Position numbers and translations under genes: made by a program
Shown here: positions 36,906-49,200 of the stretch, piece by piece
How the letters are laid out: the number at the start of each line of letters is the position of its first letter
How positions within the stretch are numbered: the first letter of the stretch is position 1
Notes under the pieces: generated by a model
Seen by the model: the letters and a program-made list of their open reading frames with translations, nothing else
Databases searched by the model: none
Told to the model about the DNA's origin: nothing
Assembly (NCBI RefSeq): GCF_041052385.1
Contig: NZ_CP163439.1
Span: 10,653,001-10,717,000 of the forward strand
From: Streptomyces sp. R28
GTDB taxonomy: Bacteria > Actinomycetota > Actinomycetes > Streptomycetales > Streptomycetaceae
Direction of reading: 5' to 3'
DNA: 64,000 bases

Positions 36906-39900
36906 CACTGTCCCCTCGCCTTGCGGCGCTGCTGCTGGTACTGACGTCGTTTCTGCCTGTTCTCCGTACGCCGTCGGCGGCCGGGATCCGGCTCAGGGTC
37001 GGGCTGCGAGCGGTTGTCCACCAGGCCCGCCAGGTTCGCGATCGTGAGTCCTCCGTACAGGTCGCCCAGGGTGAGCCGCGCGTGCAGCCGTGCGTTGACG
37101 GAACTCACCAGCTGGATGGCGACCAGAGAGTCGCCGCCCAGGTCGAAGAAGCTGTCCTGGACACCGACCTTCTCGATGCCGAGCAGGGCCTGCCACACCT
37201 CGCAGATGGCGTGTTCGACGGAGGTGCGGGCGGCACGTACTCCGTGGGGATGTCGGGCGGTCGGATGCCGGGTCGGCCGCCTCGGGGCGGGGCGGGCTCT
37301 CCCGTGTCTGCGCGTCGGTGGTGTCCAGGGGAGAAGGCATTGGCGAACAGCTCGTCGAGATCGCTGGGGGACACGATGATCTGGGGCTCCGCCGCGGCTG
37401 CCAGGACCGTGTCGAGGGCCCGCAGCCCCTCCTCCGGCGTCATGCCACGTTCTTCCACATCGCGTCTGCGCCGTTTGTCCATCCGGGCGGCACCGCCGTG
37501 TTGACGGCCATTTCCGGTGCCCTTCCAGGGCCCCAGTCGATGGAGATCACGCGCCGCTGCTGCCTCTGTCCTGGGCGAAGGCGTCGAGGAAGCAGTTGGC
37601 GGCGCAGTAGTCGACCTGGCCCGCGCTGCCGATGTTCGCGCCGTTGGAACCGAACAGGACGAAGAAGTCCAGCTCTTGGCCGGACAGCGCCTCTTCCAGT
37701 ACCAGGGTGCCGTGCACCTTGGGCCGCATCACCTCGGACGCGTCACTCATGTCCTTGAGCTGGATCAGGCCGCCGCCGGCCACACCGGCGGCGTGAAAGA
37801 CCCCGTGCACCGCCCCCCAGCGGCGTACGGTGCTGTCGACCGCCGCGCGCATGGCGTCCGGATCGCTCACGTCGGCCTGGAGGACCCAGCACCTGCGCCC
37901 CCTCGTCCCGCAGTCGCCCGAGGCGGCGGACGGCGTCGGTGAGCGGAGTTCCCGCAGGGGAATCGGCCAGGAAGGCGTCCCACTCCTCCGGAGGGGGGGA
38001 ACGGGTGCGGGACGTGAGCGCCACGCGCCTCCGGCGGCGGTGTGATGTGCCGCGCGAGCGCCAGCCCCAGCCTCCGGTGCCCCGGTGATGAGGTACACCC
38101 CGTTCGGGCGCAGCGCGGTCGTCGTCCGGCGACGGGCAGGCGTGTCGGGAGGTGGTGCAGGAGCCACCGGTGGATGCCCCGGTGGGCCACCGCCGCCGGG
38201 TCGGACGTGGCTTCCGCGGCCAGCTCGGCCATGATCGGTCGAGCTGGTGCGGGGAGGCGCCGTCAGACAGTCGAGGTCGACACTGCGGCGGAGGTGTCGG
38301 ACATCTCCCGGGGCAGGGACGCGACACGGGCCCAGGAGAGCCGCTTTGGACGGGGGAGAGACGTTCCGACCCGGTGACGTTGTGCAGCCCGTTGCTGAGT
38401 ACCCAGATACGGCGTGCCCCGGTGGCCGCGTGGCGGGCCAGAGCCTGCGTCAGGCGGACAAGGCTTTCGAAGCCGAGCCGCGCGTCGTCGCCGTGTCGGC
38501 GAGTTCCGCCTGTCCATGGTGGTGACGGCCCAGGCGTGCACGACATGGGTGGGCACTCCGGAGGGCCCCTCGTGCAGGGGCGTCGATCAACCGCTCGTGT
38601 GGTCGTCCCTGGCAGGGGCAAGGGGTGAACAGGCCGGGATCCGGCTGGGACCAGCTTGTGCGGGCCTGACCAGACTGACGGTGGCACCGCCGGCTCGCAG
38701 GTGCCGGGCCAGGCCTTCGCCCACTCCCAGTTCGTCGGCGAAGACGAGCCAGTGCGGTCGAATCGGGCGTGGCTCCCGAGGGCAGGGCCATCCGCTGCCA
38801 GGAAGGCGTGTAGAACCATTCCGCGATGTCGTCCCGACGCCGGGCCGGCGCCGGAGAGGCGCGGAGGACGGATGAGCGGTTCCGGAGCCGATCCAGTGGT
38901 GTTTGGGGTTGGGGGGTGGGTGGGGAGGGGGATGTGGTGGTGGGTGTGTGGGGGGGTGGTAGGTGGTCCAGTTGGGTGTGGTGCCGTGGAGCCAGAGGTG
39001 GTGGAGGGTTTTGTGTATGTGGTGGGTGGGGGGGTGGTTGGTGTGGGGGTGGGGGAGTGAGGTGTGGGTGTGGGGTTTGGTGTGGTGGGTGGTGGTGAGG
39101 GTGCGTCGGGTGAGGTTGGTGAGGGTGTGTCCGGGGGCCGATTTCGAGGTAGGTGGTGGCGGGGTGTTGGTGGGTGGTGGTGATGCTGGTGGCGAATTCG
39201 ACGGTGGTGCGGATGTGTTGGGCCCAGTAGTGGGGGTCGGTGGCTTGTTGGGGGGTGAGGGGTTGGCCCGGTGGTGTTGGAGATGAGGGGGGTGGTGGGG
39301 GGTGTTTTGGGGGTGTTGGCGACGGCGGTGGTGAATTCGTCGAGGATGGGGTCCATGAGGGGGGAGTGGAAGGCGTGGTGGGTGTTGAGGGTGTGGGTGG
39401 TCCAGCCGCGTTGGTGGGCGTGGGTGGTGAATTGGTGGATGGCGTGGGGTGGGCCGGAGATGACGCAGTCGTGGGGGCCGTTGTGGGCGGCGAGGGAGGT
39501 GTGTGGGGGGAGGGCGGCTTGGACGCTGTCGCGGTCGGCGAGGACGTGGAGCATGGTGCCGGGGGGTTGGTTTTGCATGAGGCGGGCGCGGAGGGTGATG
39601 AGGGTGAGGGCGTCGGGGAGGGTGAAGATGCCGGCGGTGGTGGCGGCGGTCCATTCGCCGAGGCTGTGGCCGATGAGGGTGTGGGGGGTGATGCCCCAGT
39701 TTCCAGAGTTGGGTGAGGGCGTATTGGAGGGTGAAGAGGGCGCGGGTTGGGCCCATTGGGTTTGGTTGAGGAGGTGGGTGTGGTTGTTGTTCCAGAGGAT
39801 GTCGCGGATGTCGGTGTGGATGGGGGGGTGAGGTGGGTGGTGCATTCGTCGATGGCGTGGCGGAAGGCGGGGTGGTGTTGGTAGAGCCGTGGGCCATGTG

Positions 39901-41601
39901 GGGGTGTTGGGAGCCTTGGCCGGTGTAGAGGAAGACGAGGGGTGGTGTGTCGTAGGGGGTGTGGTGGGTGGTGGTGTGGTGGGGGTCGCGGGTTTCGAGG
40001 GCGGTGGCGATGGTGTCGGGGGTGGTGCCGGTGACGGTGCGGCGGTGGGGGAAGGTGTGGCGGCCGTGGGGCGGGTGTAGGCGGTGTGGGTGAGGTTGGG
40101 TTGGTGGGTGCGGAGGTGGTGGGCGAGGTTGTCTGTTGCTTGTTCGAGGGCTTGGGGGGTGCGGGCGGAGAGGATGAGGGTGTGGGGGAGGTCAGGGATG
40201 CCAGAGGTGCCGGGGATATGCGGGTGTCGGTGTGGGTGTCAGCGATGGGTGTGGTGTCAGAGGTGCCGGGGATGGTGGGGGTGGGGGGTGGTTCTTCGAT
40301 GATGAGGTGGGCGTTGGTGCCGCCGAAGCCGAAGGCGCTGATGCCGGCTCGGCGTGGTGTGGTGGTGGGTGGCCAGGGGGGGGGGTGGTGGTGATGTGGA
40401 AGGGGGTGTGGTGGAGGTTGGTGTCGGGGTTGGGGGTGTGGTGGTTGAGGGTGGGGGGCAGGAGGTGGTGTTTGAGGGCGAGGACGGTTTTGATGAGGCC
40501 GGCGATGCCTGCTGCGGCGTCGAGGTGTCCGATGTTTCCCTTGACGGTGCCCAGGACGCAGTCGCCTCGTCCGCCGAACGCCCGCTCCAACGCCTGAACC
40601 TCGATGGAGTCACCGATCAGCGTGCCGCTTCCATGCGCTTCCACATAGTCGATGTCCTCCGAGGCGACCTGCGCCGTGTTCATCGCCTCGGCGATCACGG
40701 CGGCCTGACCGGCGACGGTGGGCGCCGTGAAACTCGCCTTCTGAGCGCCGTCGTTGTTGACGGCGGAGCCCTTGATGACGGCGTGGATGGTGTCCCCGTC
40801 GGCGAGGGCGTCCTCCAGCCGCTTCAGCACGACCACTCCCACGCCGTTGCCGAAGACCGTCCCGCGCGCCTGCGCGTCGAACGGGCGGACATGGCCGTCC
40901 GGTGAGAGGAACGAACCCTCCTGATGGAGGTAGCCCCGGTTCTCGGGGACCTTGTAGGCGACCGCGCCCGAGAGCGCCATGTCGCACTCGTAGGCGAGCA
41001 GGCTCTGGCAGGCGGTGTGCACGGCGACCAGCGAAGTGGAGCACGCGGTCTGTACCGGGATGCTCGGACCCGTGAGATTCAGCTTGTGGGACACCCGGCT
41101 TGCGAGGAACGCCAACTCGAAGCCCAGACCGGCGTTCTCTGTTCTGAGTACCTCGCCCTGACTCCAGTTGCTGTAGATGTTCTCCAGGTAGGCCGACGTT
41201 CCGGCGCCGGCGTAGACGCCGATGGTGCCGTCGTACTGTGCGGAGTCGTAGCCGGCGTTCTCCAGTGCCTGCCAGGCGGTCTCCAGGAAGAGGCGGTGCT
41301 GGGGGTCCATGAGCTGGGCTTCGCGGGCGGTGTATCCGAAGAACTCGGCGTCGAAGAGGCCGGCGTCCTGGAAGCGTGGTCCGGCCTTGACGAAGTCGGG
41401 TCGGTTGAAGGTTTCCGGTGGTACTCCCGCCGCGGTGAGTTCCTCGTCGGTCAGGGTGACGATCGACTCGACGCCGTCGCGCAGGTTGCGCCAGTATTCG
41501 TCCAGGTCCGCGGCACCGGGAAAGCGCCCCGCCATCCCGACGATCGCCACACCGCTCTCCGCCGGGAGGTCATCGAATCCGTCCTCCGCCTTGTCGGCCA
41601 T
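36905..41601 (-). CDS. PKS module, KS-AT-KR-ACP (third PKS), frame disrupted in the given sequence
   Basis: Starts at ATG 41601, whose A is the last base of the previous gene's TGA (TGATG), with GAGGGG 6 bases upstream. KS is intact (QTACSTSLVAVH, VEAHGSGT, TVKGNIGHLD). AT (40.4-38.9 kb, GHSLGEW, HAFHSPLM) is malonyl type and AC-rich. KR (near 38.1-37.6 kb) has NADPH and catalytic YCAAN motifs, the ACP GGDSLVAIQL (near 37.1 kb). Numerous one-base slips occur at 37.2-40.4 kb; at the ones checked the upstream copy is in frame, so these look like consensus errors. KS is almost identical to that of the fourth module and KR-ACP to that of the second. One malonyl extension with ketoreduction is expected. 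Confidence 0.85.
38885..40480 (-). repeat. AC-rich AT/linker island, copy 2
   Basis: Same sequence class as 34190-35790 and 43600-45200, in the third PKS gene. Base-run lengths differ between copies, for example in the G runs at 39290-39310. Confidence 0.85.
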
Positions 41602-44600
41602 CACTGTCCCCTCGCCTTGCGGCGCTGCTGCTGGTACTGACGTCGTTTCTGCCTGTTCTCCGTACGCCGCTCGGCGGCCGCGGGATCCGGCTCAGGGTCG
41701 GGCTGCGAGCGGTTGTCCACCAGGCCCGCCAGGTTCGCGATCGTGAGTCCTCCGTACAGGTCGCCCAGGGTGAGCCGCGCGTGCAGCCGTGCGTTGACGG
41801 AACTCACCAGCTGGATGGCGACCAGAGAGTCGCCGCCCAGGTCGAAGAAGCTGTCCTGGACACCGACCTTCTCGATGCCGAGCAGGGCCTGCCACACCTC
41901 GCAGATGGCGTGTTCGACGGAGGTGCGCGGCGGCACGTACTCCGTGGGGATGTCGGGCCGGTCGGATGCCGGGTCGGCCGCCTCGGGGCGGGGCGGGCTC
42001 TCCCGTGTCTGCGCGTCGGTGGTGTCCAGGGAGAAGGCATTGGCGAACAGCTCGTCGAGATCGCTGGGGGACACGATGATCTGGGGCTCCGCCGCGGCTG
42101 CCAGGACCGTGTCGAGGGCCCGCAGCCCCTCCTCCGGCGTCATGCCACGTTCTTCCACATCGCGTCTGCGCCGTTTGTCCATCCCGGGCGGCACCGCCGT
42201 GTTGACGGCCATTCCGGTGCCCTTCCAGGGCCCCCAGTCGATGGAGATCACGCGCCGCTGCCTGCCTCTGTCCTGGGCGAAGGCGTCGAGGAAGCAGTTG
42301 GCGGCGCAGTAGTCGACCTGGCCCGCGCTGCCGATGTTCGCGCCGTTGGAACCGAACAGGACGAAGAAGTCCAGCTCTTGGCCGGACAGCGCCTCTTCCA
42401 GTACCAGGGTGCCGTGCACCTTGGGCCGCATCACCTCGGACGCGTCACTCATGTCCTTGAGCTGGATCAGGCCGCCGCCGGCCACACCGGCGGCGTGAAA
42501 GACCCCGTGCACCGCCCCCCAGCGGCGTACGGTGCTGTCGACCGCCGCGCGCATGGCGTCCGGATCGCTCACGTCGGCCTGGAGGACCAGCACCTGCGCC
42601 CCCTCGTCCCGCAGTCGCCCGAGGCGGCGGACGGCGTCGGTGAGCGGAGTTCCCGCAGGGGAATCGGCCAGGAAGGCGTCCCACTCCTCCGGAGGGGGGA
42701 ACCGGGTGCGGGACGTGAGCGCCACGCGCCCTCCGGCGGCGGTGATGTGCCGCGCGAGCGCCAGCCCCAGCCCTCCGGTGCCCCCGGTGATGAGGTACAC
42801 CCCGTTCGGGCGCAGCGCGGTCGTCGTCCCGGCGACGGGCAGGCGTGTCGGGAGGTGGTGCAGGAGCCACCGGTGGATGCCCCGGTGGGCCACCGCCGCC
42901 GGGTCGGACGTGGCTTCCGCGGCCAGCTCGGCCATGATCCGGTCGAGCTGGTGCGGGGAAGGCGCCGTCAGACAGTCGAGGTCGACACTGCGGCAGGAGG
43001 TGTCGGACATCTCCCGGGGCAGGACGCGACACGGGCCCAGGAGAGCCGCTTTGGACGGGGAGAGACGTTCCGACCCGGTGACGTTGTGCAGCCCGTTGCT
43101 GAGTACCCAGATACGGCGTGCCCCGGTGGCCGCGTGGCGGGCCAGAGCCTGCGTCAGGCGGACAAGGCTTTCGAAGCCGAGCCGCAGCGTCGTCGCCGTG
43201 TCGGCGAGTTCCGCCTCGTCCATGGTGGTGACGGCCCAGGCGTGCACGACATGGGTGGGCACTCCGGAGGGCCCCTCGTGCAGGGCGTCGATCAACCGCT
43301 CGTAGTGGTCGTCCCTGGCAGGGGCAAGGGTGAACAGGCCGGGATCCGGCTGGGACCAGCTTGTGCCGGGCCTGACCAGACTGACGGTGGCACCGCCGGC
43401 TCGCAGGTGCCGGGCCAGGCCTTCGCCCACTCCCAGTTCGTCGGCGAAGACGAGCCAGTGCCGGTCGAAGTCGGGCGTGGCTCCCGAGGGCAGGGCCATC
43501 CGCTGCCAGGAAGGCGTGTAGAACCATTCCGCGATGTCGTCCCGACGCCGGGCCGGCGCCGGAGAGGCCGCGGAGGACGGATGAGCGGTTCCGGAGCCGA
43601 TCCAGTGGTGTTTGGGGGTTGAGGGGGTGGGTGGGGAGGGGGGATGTGGTGGTGGGTGTGTGGGGGGGTGGTAGGTGGTCCAGTTGGGTGTGGTGCCGTG
43701 GAGCCAGAGGTGGTGGAGGGTTTTGTGTATGTGGTGGGTGGGGGGGTGGTTGGTGTGGGGGGTGGGGGAGTGAGGTGTGGGTGTGGGGTTTGGTGTGGTG
43801 GGTGGTGGTGAGGGTGCGTCGGGTGAGGTTGGTGAGGGTGTGTCCGGGGCCGATTTCGAGGTAGGTGGTGGCGGGGTGTTGGTGGGTGGTGGTGATGCTG
43901 GTGGCGAATTCGACGGTGGTGCGGATGTGTTGGGCCCAGTAGTGGGGGTCGGTGGCTTGTTGGGGGGTGAGGGGTTGGCCGGTGGTGTTGGAGATGAGGG
44001 GGGTGGTGGGGGGTGTTTTTGGGGGGTGTTGGCGACGGCGGTGGTGAATTCGTCGAGGATGGGGTCCATGAGGGGGGAGTGGAAGGCGTGGTGGGTGTTG
44101 AGGGTGTGGGTGGTCCAGCCGCGTTGGTGGGCGTGGGTGGTGAATTGGTGGATGGCGTGGGGTGGGCCGGAGATGACGCAGTCGTGGGGGCCGTTGTGGG
44201 CGGCGAGGGAGGTGTGTGTGGGGGGAGGGCGGCTTGGACGCTGTCGCGGTCGGCGAGGACGTGGAGCATGGTGCCGGGGGGTTGGTTTTGCATGAGGCGG
44301 GCGCGGAGGGTGATGAGGGTGAGGGCGTCGGGGAGGGTGAAGATGCCGGCGGTGGTGGCGGCGGTCCATTCGCCGAGGCTGTGGCCGATGAGGGTGTGGG
44401 GGGTGATGCCCCAGTGTTTCCAGAGTTGGGTGAGGGCGTATTGGAGGGTGAAGAGGGCGGGTTGGGCCCATTGGGTTTGGTTGAGGAGGTGGGTTGGTTG
44501 TTGTTCCAGAGGATGTCGCGGATGTCGGTGTGGATGGGGGGGTGAGGTGGGTGTGCATTCGTCGATGGCGTGGCGGAAGGCGGGGTGGGTTGGTAGAGGC

Positions 44601-46292
44601 CGTGGGCCATGTGGGGGTGTTGGGAGCCTTGGCCGGTGTAGAGGAAGACGAGGGGTGGTGTGTCGTAGGGGGTGTGGTGGGTGGTGTGTGGTGGGGGGGT
44701 CGCGGGGGTTTCGAGGGCGGTGGCGATGGTGTCGGGGGTGGTGCCGGTGACGGTGCGGCGGTGGGGGAAGGTGTGGCGGCCGTGGGCGAGGGTTGTAGGC
44801 GGTGTGGGTGAGGTTGGGTTGGTGGGTGCGGGGTGGTGGGCGAGGTTGTCTGTTGCTTGTTCGAGGGCTTGGGGGGTGCGGGCGGAGAGGATGAGGGTGT
44901 GGGGGAGGTCAGGGATGCCAGAGGTGCCGGGGATATCGGCGGTGTCGGTGTGGGTGTCAGCGATGGGGTGTGGTGTCAGAGGTGCCGGGGATGGTGGGGG
45001 TGGGGGGTGGTTCTTCGATGATGAGGTGGGCGTTGGTGCCGCCGAAGCCGAAGGCGCTGATGCCGGCTCGGCGTGGGTGTGGTGGTGGGTGGCCAGGGGG
45101 TGGGGGTGGTGGTGATGTGGAAGGGGGTGTGGTGGAGGTTGGTGTCGGGGTTGGGGGTGTGGTGGTTGAGGGTGGGGGGCAGGAGGTGGTGTTTGAGGGC
45201 GAGGACGGTTTTGATGAGGCCGGCGATGCCTGCTGCGGCGTCGAGGTGTCCGATGTTTCCCTTGACGGTGCCCAGGACGCAGTCGCCTCGTCCGCCGAAC
45301 GCCCGCTCCAACGCCTGAACCTCGATCGGATCTCCCAACGACGTCCCTGTGCCGTGCGCCTCCACGTATCCGATGTCTTCCGGCGTGAGACCCGCGTCCG
45401 CGAGGGCCGCGCCGATGGCCTCGGCCTGCCCCGACACGCTGGGAGCGGTGAACCCGACCTTGACGGCGCCGTCGTTGTTGACGGCCGAGCCCTTGATGAC
45501 GGCGTGGATGGTGTCCCCGTCGGCGAGGGCGTCCTCCAGCCGCTTCAGCACGACCACCCCCACGCCGCTGCCGAAGACCGTCCCGCGCGCCTGCGCGTCG
45601 AACGGGCGGACATGGCCGTCCGGTGAGAGGAACGAACCCTCCTGATGGAGATAACCGGCCCCCTGAGCCGGATCGACATGGACGCCGCCCGACAGCGCCA
45701 TGTCGCAGTCGCCGGCCGCCAGGCTCCGGCAGGCGGTGTGTACGGCGACCAGCGACGTCGAACACGCTGTGCGCAGGGAGACACTGGGTCCCGTCAGCCC
45801 CAGCTTGTAGGACACCCGGGTGGCGAGGAACCCCAGTTCGTTGCCGAGGAGGATCTGGGTGAGGCCCACCGTCTCCGCGAGGTCGTGCCGAGCGTAGACA
45901 CGCTGTACGTACCGGTTCGTTCCGGCGCCGGCGTAGACGCCGATGGTGCCGTCGTACTGTGCGGAGTCGTAGCCGGCGTTCTCCAGTGCCTGCCAGGCGG
46001 TCTCCAGGAAGAGGCGGTGCTGGGGGTCCATGAGCTGGGCTTCGCGGGCGGTGTATCCGAAGAACTCGGCGTCGAAGAGGCCGGCGTCCTGGAAGCGTGG
46101 TCCGGCCTTGACGAAGTCGGGTCGGTTGAAGGTTTCCGGTGGTACTCCCGCCGCGGTGAGTTCCTCGTCGGTCAGGGCGACGATCGACTCGACGCCGTCG
46201 CGCAGGTTGCGCCAGTACTCGTCCAGGTCCGCGGCACCGGGAAAGCGCCCCGCCATCCCGACGATCGCCACACCGCCGTCGAGGCCCTTCAT
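41601..46292 (-). CDS. PKS module, KS-AT-KR-ACP (second PKS), frame disrupted in the AT region
   Basis: ATG 46292 (MKGLDGGVAIVGMAG) overlaps the previous stop by 4 bases. KS (46.27-45.1 kb) keeps RTACSTSLVA, VEAHGTGTSLGDP and TVKGNIGHLD; its middle differs from the sister KS domains (LLGNELGFLATR). AT (about 44.8-43.7 kb) is malonyl type with GHSLGE and HAFH and suffers several one-base slips. From 43.57 kb to the stop the frame is open: KR with GGTGGLGLALARH near 42.78 kb and catalytic VDYCAANCF near 42.30 kb, ACP with GGDSLVAIQL near 41.82 kb. No DH, ER or TE. It extends by one malonyl unit and reduces the ketone. Confidence 0.87.
43600..45200 (-). repeat. AC-rich AT/linker island, copy 1
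   Basis: Present in the second PKS gene. It begins near the KS tail (segment TPNPDTNLHH) and ends at the HHWI segment just before the KR half. The T and G runs at 44010-44030 are one base longer than in the copy at 39290-39310, which breaks the frame. Confidence 0.85.
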
Positions 46293-49200
46293 CCTTCCTC
46301 CCTGACACCGTCGACCAGGGCGCTGAGTGTGCGCACGGTCGGCCCCTCGTAGACGATGGTCAGCGGCACGGACGCGCCCAGGTCCTGCCGCAGCCGGTGT
46401 ACGACCTGGAGACCCAGCAGCGAACTCCCCCCGAGTTCGAAGAAGTTGTCGTGCACCCCGACGCTCTCGACGCCGAGGGTCTCCTGCCAGATCTCCGCTA
46501 TCCGGTATTCCGTCGCACTGACCGGTGCGACGAAGGGGTTGCGGAGATTGGGGCGTTCATGCCGGAGGACCGGCGTGGCGGGGGCGTCCGCCACGGGCGC
46601 CGACCACAACGCGTGGCGCCGGTGCAGATCACCGGTGGAGACGATGACCTGGGGCTGCGGCACGGCGTCGAGCAGGGCGTCGAAGACCTGGCGGCCTTCG
46701 TCCGGAGTCAAGGCCAACTCCCTTACCGCAGCGCCCAGTTCGGTGTGGTCCCGGTCATCGGAGAAGAACCAGGCCTCCCAGTCGACACTCGTCCAGGGCC
46801 GGCCCGGGCCATGACGCAGCTGGGCGAACGCGTCCAGGGCGGCATTGGCCCCGGCGTAGGCGGCGAAACCCAGCCCGCCGAGCAGCGCGGCGATGGACGA
46901 GCAGATGATCGCGATGTCCAACTGCTGGTCCTGGAGCACCTCGTGCAGGACCTGAGTGCCGTAGAGCTTCGGGCCGAAGTGCCACAGGCTCTCCTCGGGG
47001 CCCAGTTCGGAGACGGCCCGGTGCGCGGCCGACCCGGTGGTTCCGGCGCAGTGGACGACCCCGTTGACGGGGCCGAACTCCTCAAGAATCCGTTGCTTGG
47101 CCTGCATCATGGCCGCCGGGTCGGTGACGTCGGCGGAGACCACCATCACCCGGGAGCCGAGTTCCTCCACCGCGCGCACCGCACGGATCGAGTCCCTGAC
47201 GGCTGCCGGATGGTGCTCGTCGTCCCAGGTTTCCCTGGGCGGCAGTCCCGTCCTGCCGAGCAGGACCAGCCGCACTCGGTCGCGCTCGGCGAGGGCACGC
47301 GCCACGATCAGGCCGATCTTGCCCAGGCCGCCGGTGATCAGGTACACCCCGTCCTTCCTGACCGGCGAGGCCGTACGGGGGGCAAGCGGCGTCGTGAGGT
47401 ACGCGGGCCGCCAGCAGTGGCGTCCGCGCAGGGCGAGGACGCGGTCGGCGGCCGGCCGGGCCAGTTCGCCCAGCAGGTGTCCGGCCACGGCTGCGGGATC
47501 TCGCGCGCCGTCCAGGCGCAGGTCCAGGTGGACGCAGTCGAGCGACGGGTACTCCTGCGCCAGGACCTTGCAGACACCCAGGGCCGCGGCCTTGGGCGGG
47601 CAGAGTTCCTCGTCGCCCACGACCGAGTGCACCTCGGTGGACACCACGTCCCAGCGTTGGGCCGCCGCCATCAGTTCCGTCTCCGTGGCCTGGGCCCAGT
47701 GGACCAGGCTGTCGAAGGCGCGCCGCAGCAGGCTCTGGACATCACCGGGTTCCACCGCGCGGTGCGCGTCGTCCCCGACGCTCCAGCAGTGGACGACGCG
47801 TTCCGGGATGCCGCCCTGGGCGCGCAGAGCCGCGGCCAGCTTGGTGAAATGGGAGGCCTGCGCGGGATCGAGAACGTACTCGCCGTCGCCGCTGTCGCTC
47901 CACTCACCACCGGCGGCCACCGAGCGGACGCTCGCACCGAGTTCCCGCAGCCGGGCCGCGAGACCGCGACCGACACCGGCGCCGTCCACGAAGATCAGCC
48001 ACCGCTGGGTCGCGAGGTCCCCTTCGGCGGCCGGGGCAGCGGCAGGAAGCCGGTGCCAGGACTGGCCGTAGAACCACTGGGGCAAGGAGCCGTGCCGTTG
48101 CCGCGCGGTGTCGTCAACGGCCTTTCGGGAGCCGGTTTCCAGCCAGTAGGTCCGGCGTTCGAAGGGGTAGGTGGGCAGGGGAACGCGCCTGGCCGACGGG
48201 GAGGGCGGGAACGGGTGACGGCGGCCGGCGAGCCAGAGTCGTCCCGCGGCGCTGAGCAGTGACGCGCGATCACTCTCCCCGTGCAGCGCCCTCGGCAACG
48301 AGGGGATCACCACCCGGTCGGCGGCTGTCGCGGCAGCCGGATGCTGGAGGACGTCCGAGGTGTGCGCGGGAGCGGGGCCGACTTCGACGACGGCGACGTC
48401 CGGTACGGACCAGATCGCCGCGATGCCGTCGGCGAAACGGACGGTGCGCCGCATGTGGTGTGCCCAGTAGTCGGGGCTGGTGGCTTCCTCGTCGGTGATC
48501 CAGGCCCCGGTCAGACCGGACACGAACGGTGTGGCCGGACGGTTCAGCCGTACCGAGCGGACCACTTCCCCGTAGGGCTCGACCGCGGCGTCCATCAGCG
48601 GGGAGTGGAAGGCGAACCGGGTGGGCAGACGGCGGGACACGATGCCCTCCGCGGCCAGTTCGCCGCTGACGCGCTCGATGCCCGGCACCGTGCCGGACAG
48701 CACACAGGTGCGATGGCCGTTGACCGCGGCGACGCACACCTCGTCGTCCGTGTAGCGGGCCACGGCGTCCTCGTTCAGCGGCACGGCGAGCATCGCCCCC
48801 TCGGGCTGCCGCATGATCAGACGCGCGCGTTCCACCACGAGGCGCAGGGCGTCGGGGAGGGAGAAGACGCCGGCGACGCAGGCCGCGACGTACTCGCCGA
48901 GGCTGTGGCCGATCATGACATCGGGTACGACACCCCAATGTGCCCAGAGCTCGATCAGGGCGTACTCCAGGGCGAACACCGCCGGATAGCCGAGCAGAGG
49001 CTGGTCCAGCGGGTGCTCGCTGAGCTCGGGCTGTTGCAGAAGGCCGCGCAGATCGCCCGCCGGCCGCCCGGCGGCCGTCCCCGGTGGCGCGGAGTCATCG
49101 AGGAGCAACGGGCGGATGTCCTGGCCGAGCAGGGGATCGAGGAGGTGCGCGCACCGGTCGAGCGCCGCCCGGAACACGGGTTCCCGGTCGTGGAGTTCGC

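Larger units (their letters stand above)
36905..46292 (-). repeat. tandem module duplication, two 4.69-kb units plus a partial third at 34190-36905
   Basis: The units 41601-46292 and 36905-41601 differ by only 5 bases in length and are nearly identical over most of it. A third partial copy (KS-AT only) continues to about 34190, where the fourth module diverges into DH-KR. The shared start and stop junction sequence is repeated at 41601 and 36905. Only the KS of the first unit carries divergent patches. Confidence 0.88.

Noticed and set aside
34063..45626. Many Gly/Val/Trp-rich plus-strand frames opposite the PKS genes
   Set aside because: They are antisense readings of the AC-rich AT islands (long GTG/GGG runs) and repeat with each module copy. 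No start-site or family support.
31397..46292. Calling the second, third and fourth PKS genes pseudogenes
   Set aside because: The breaks checked coincide with homopolymer-length differences between near-identical copies, and KS, AT, KR and ACP catalytic residues are intact. Sequencing error explains this better.
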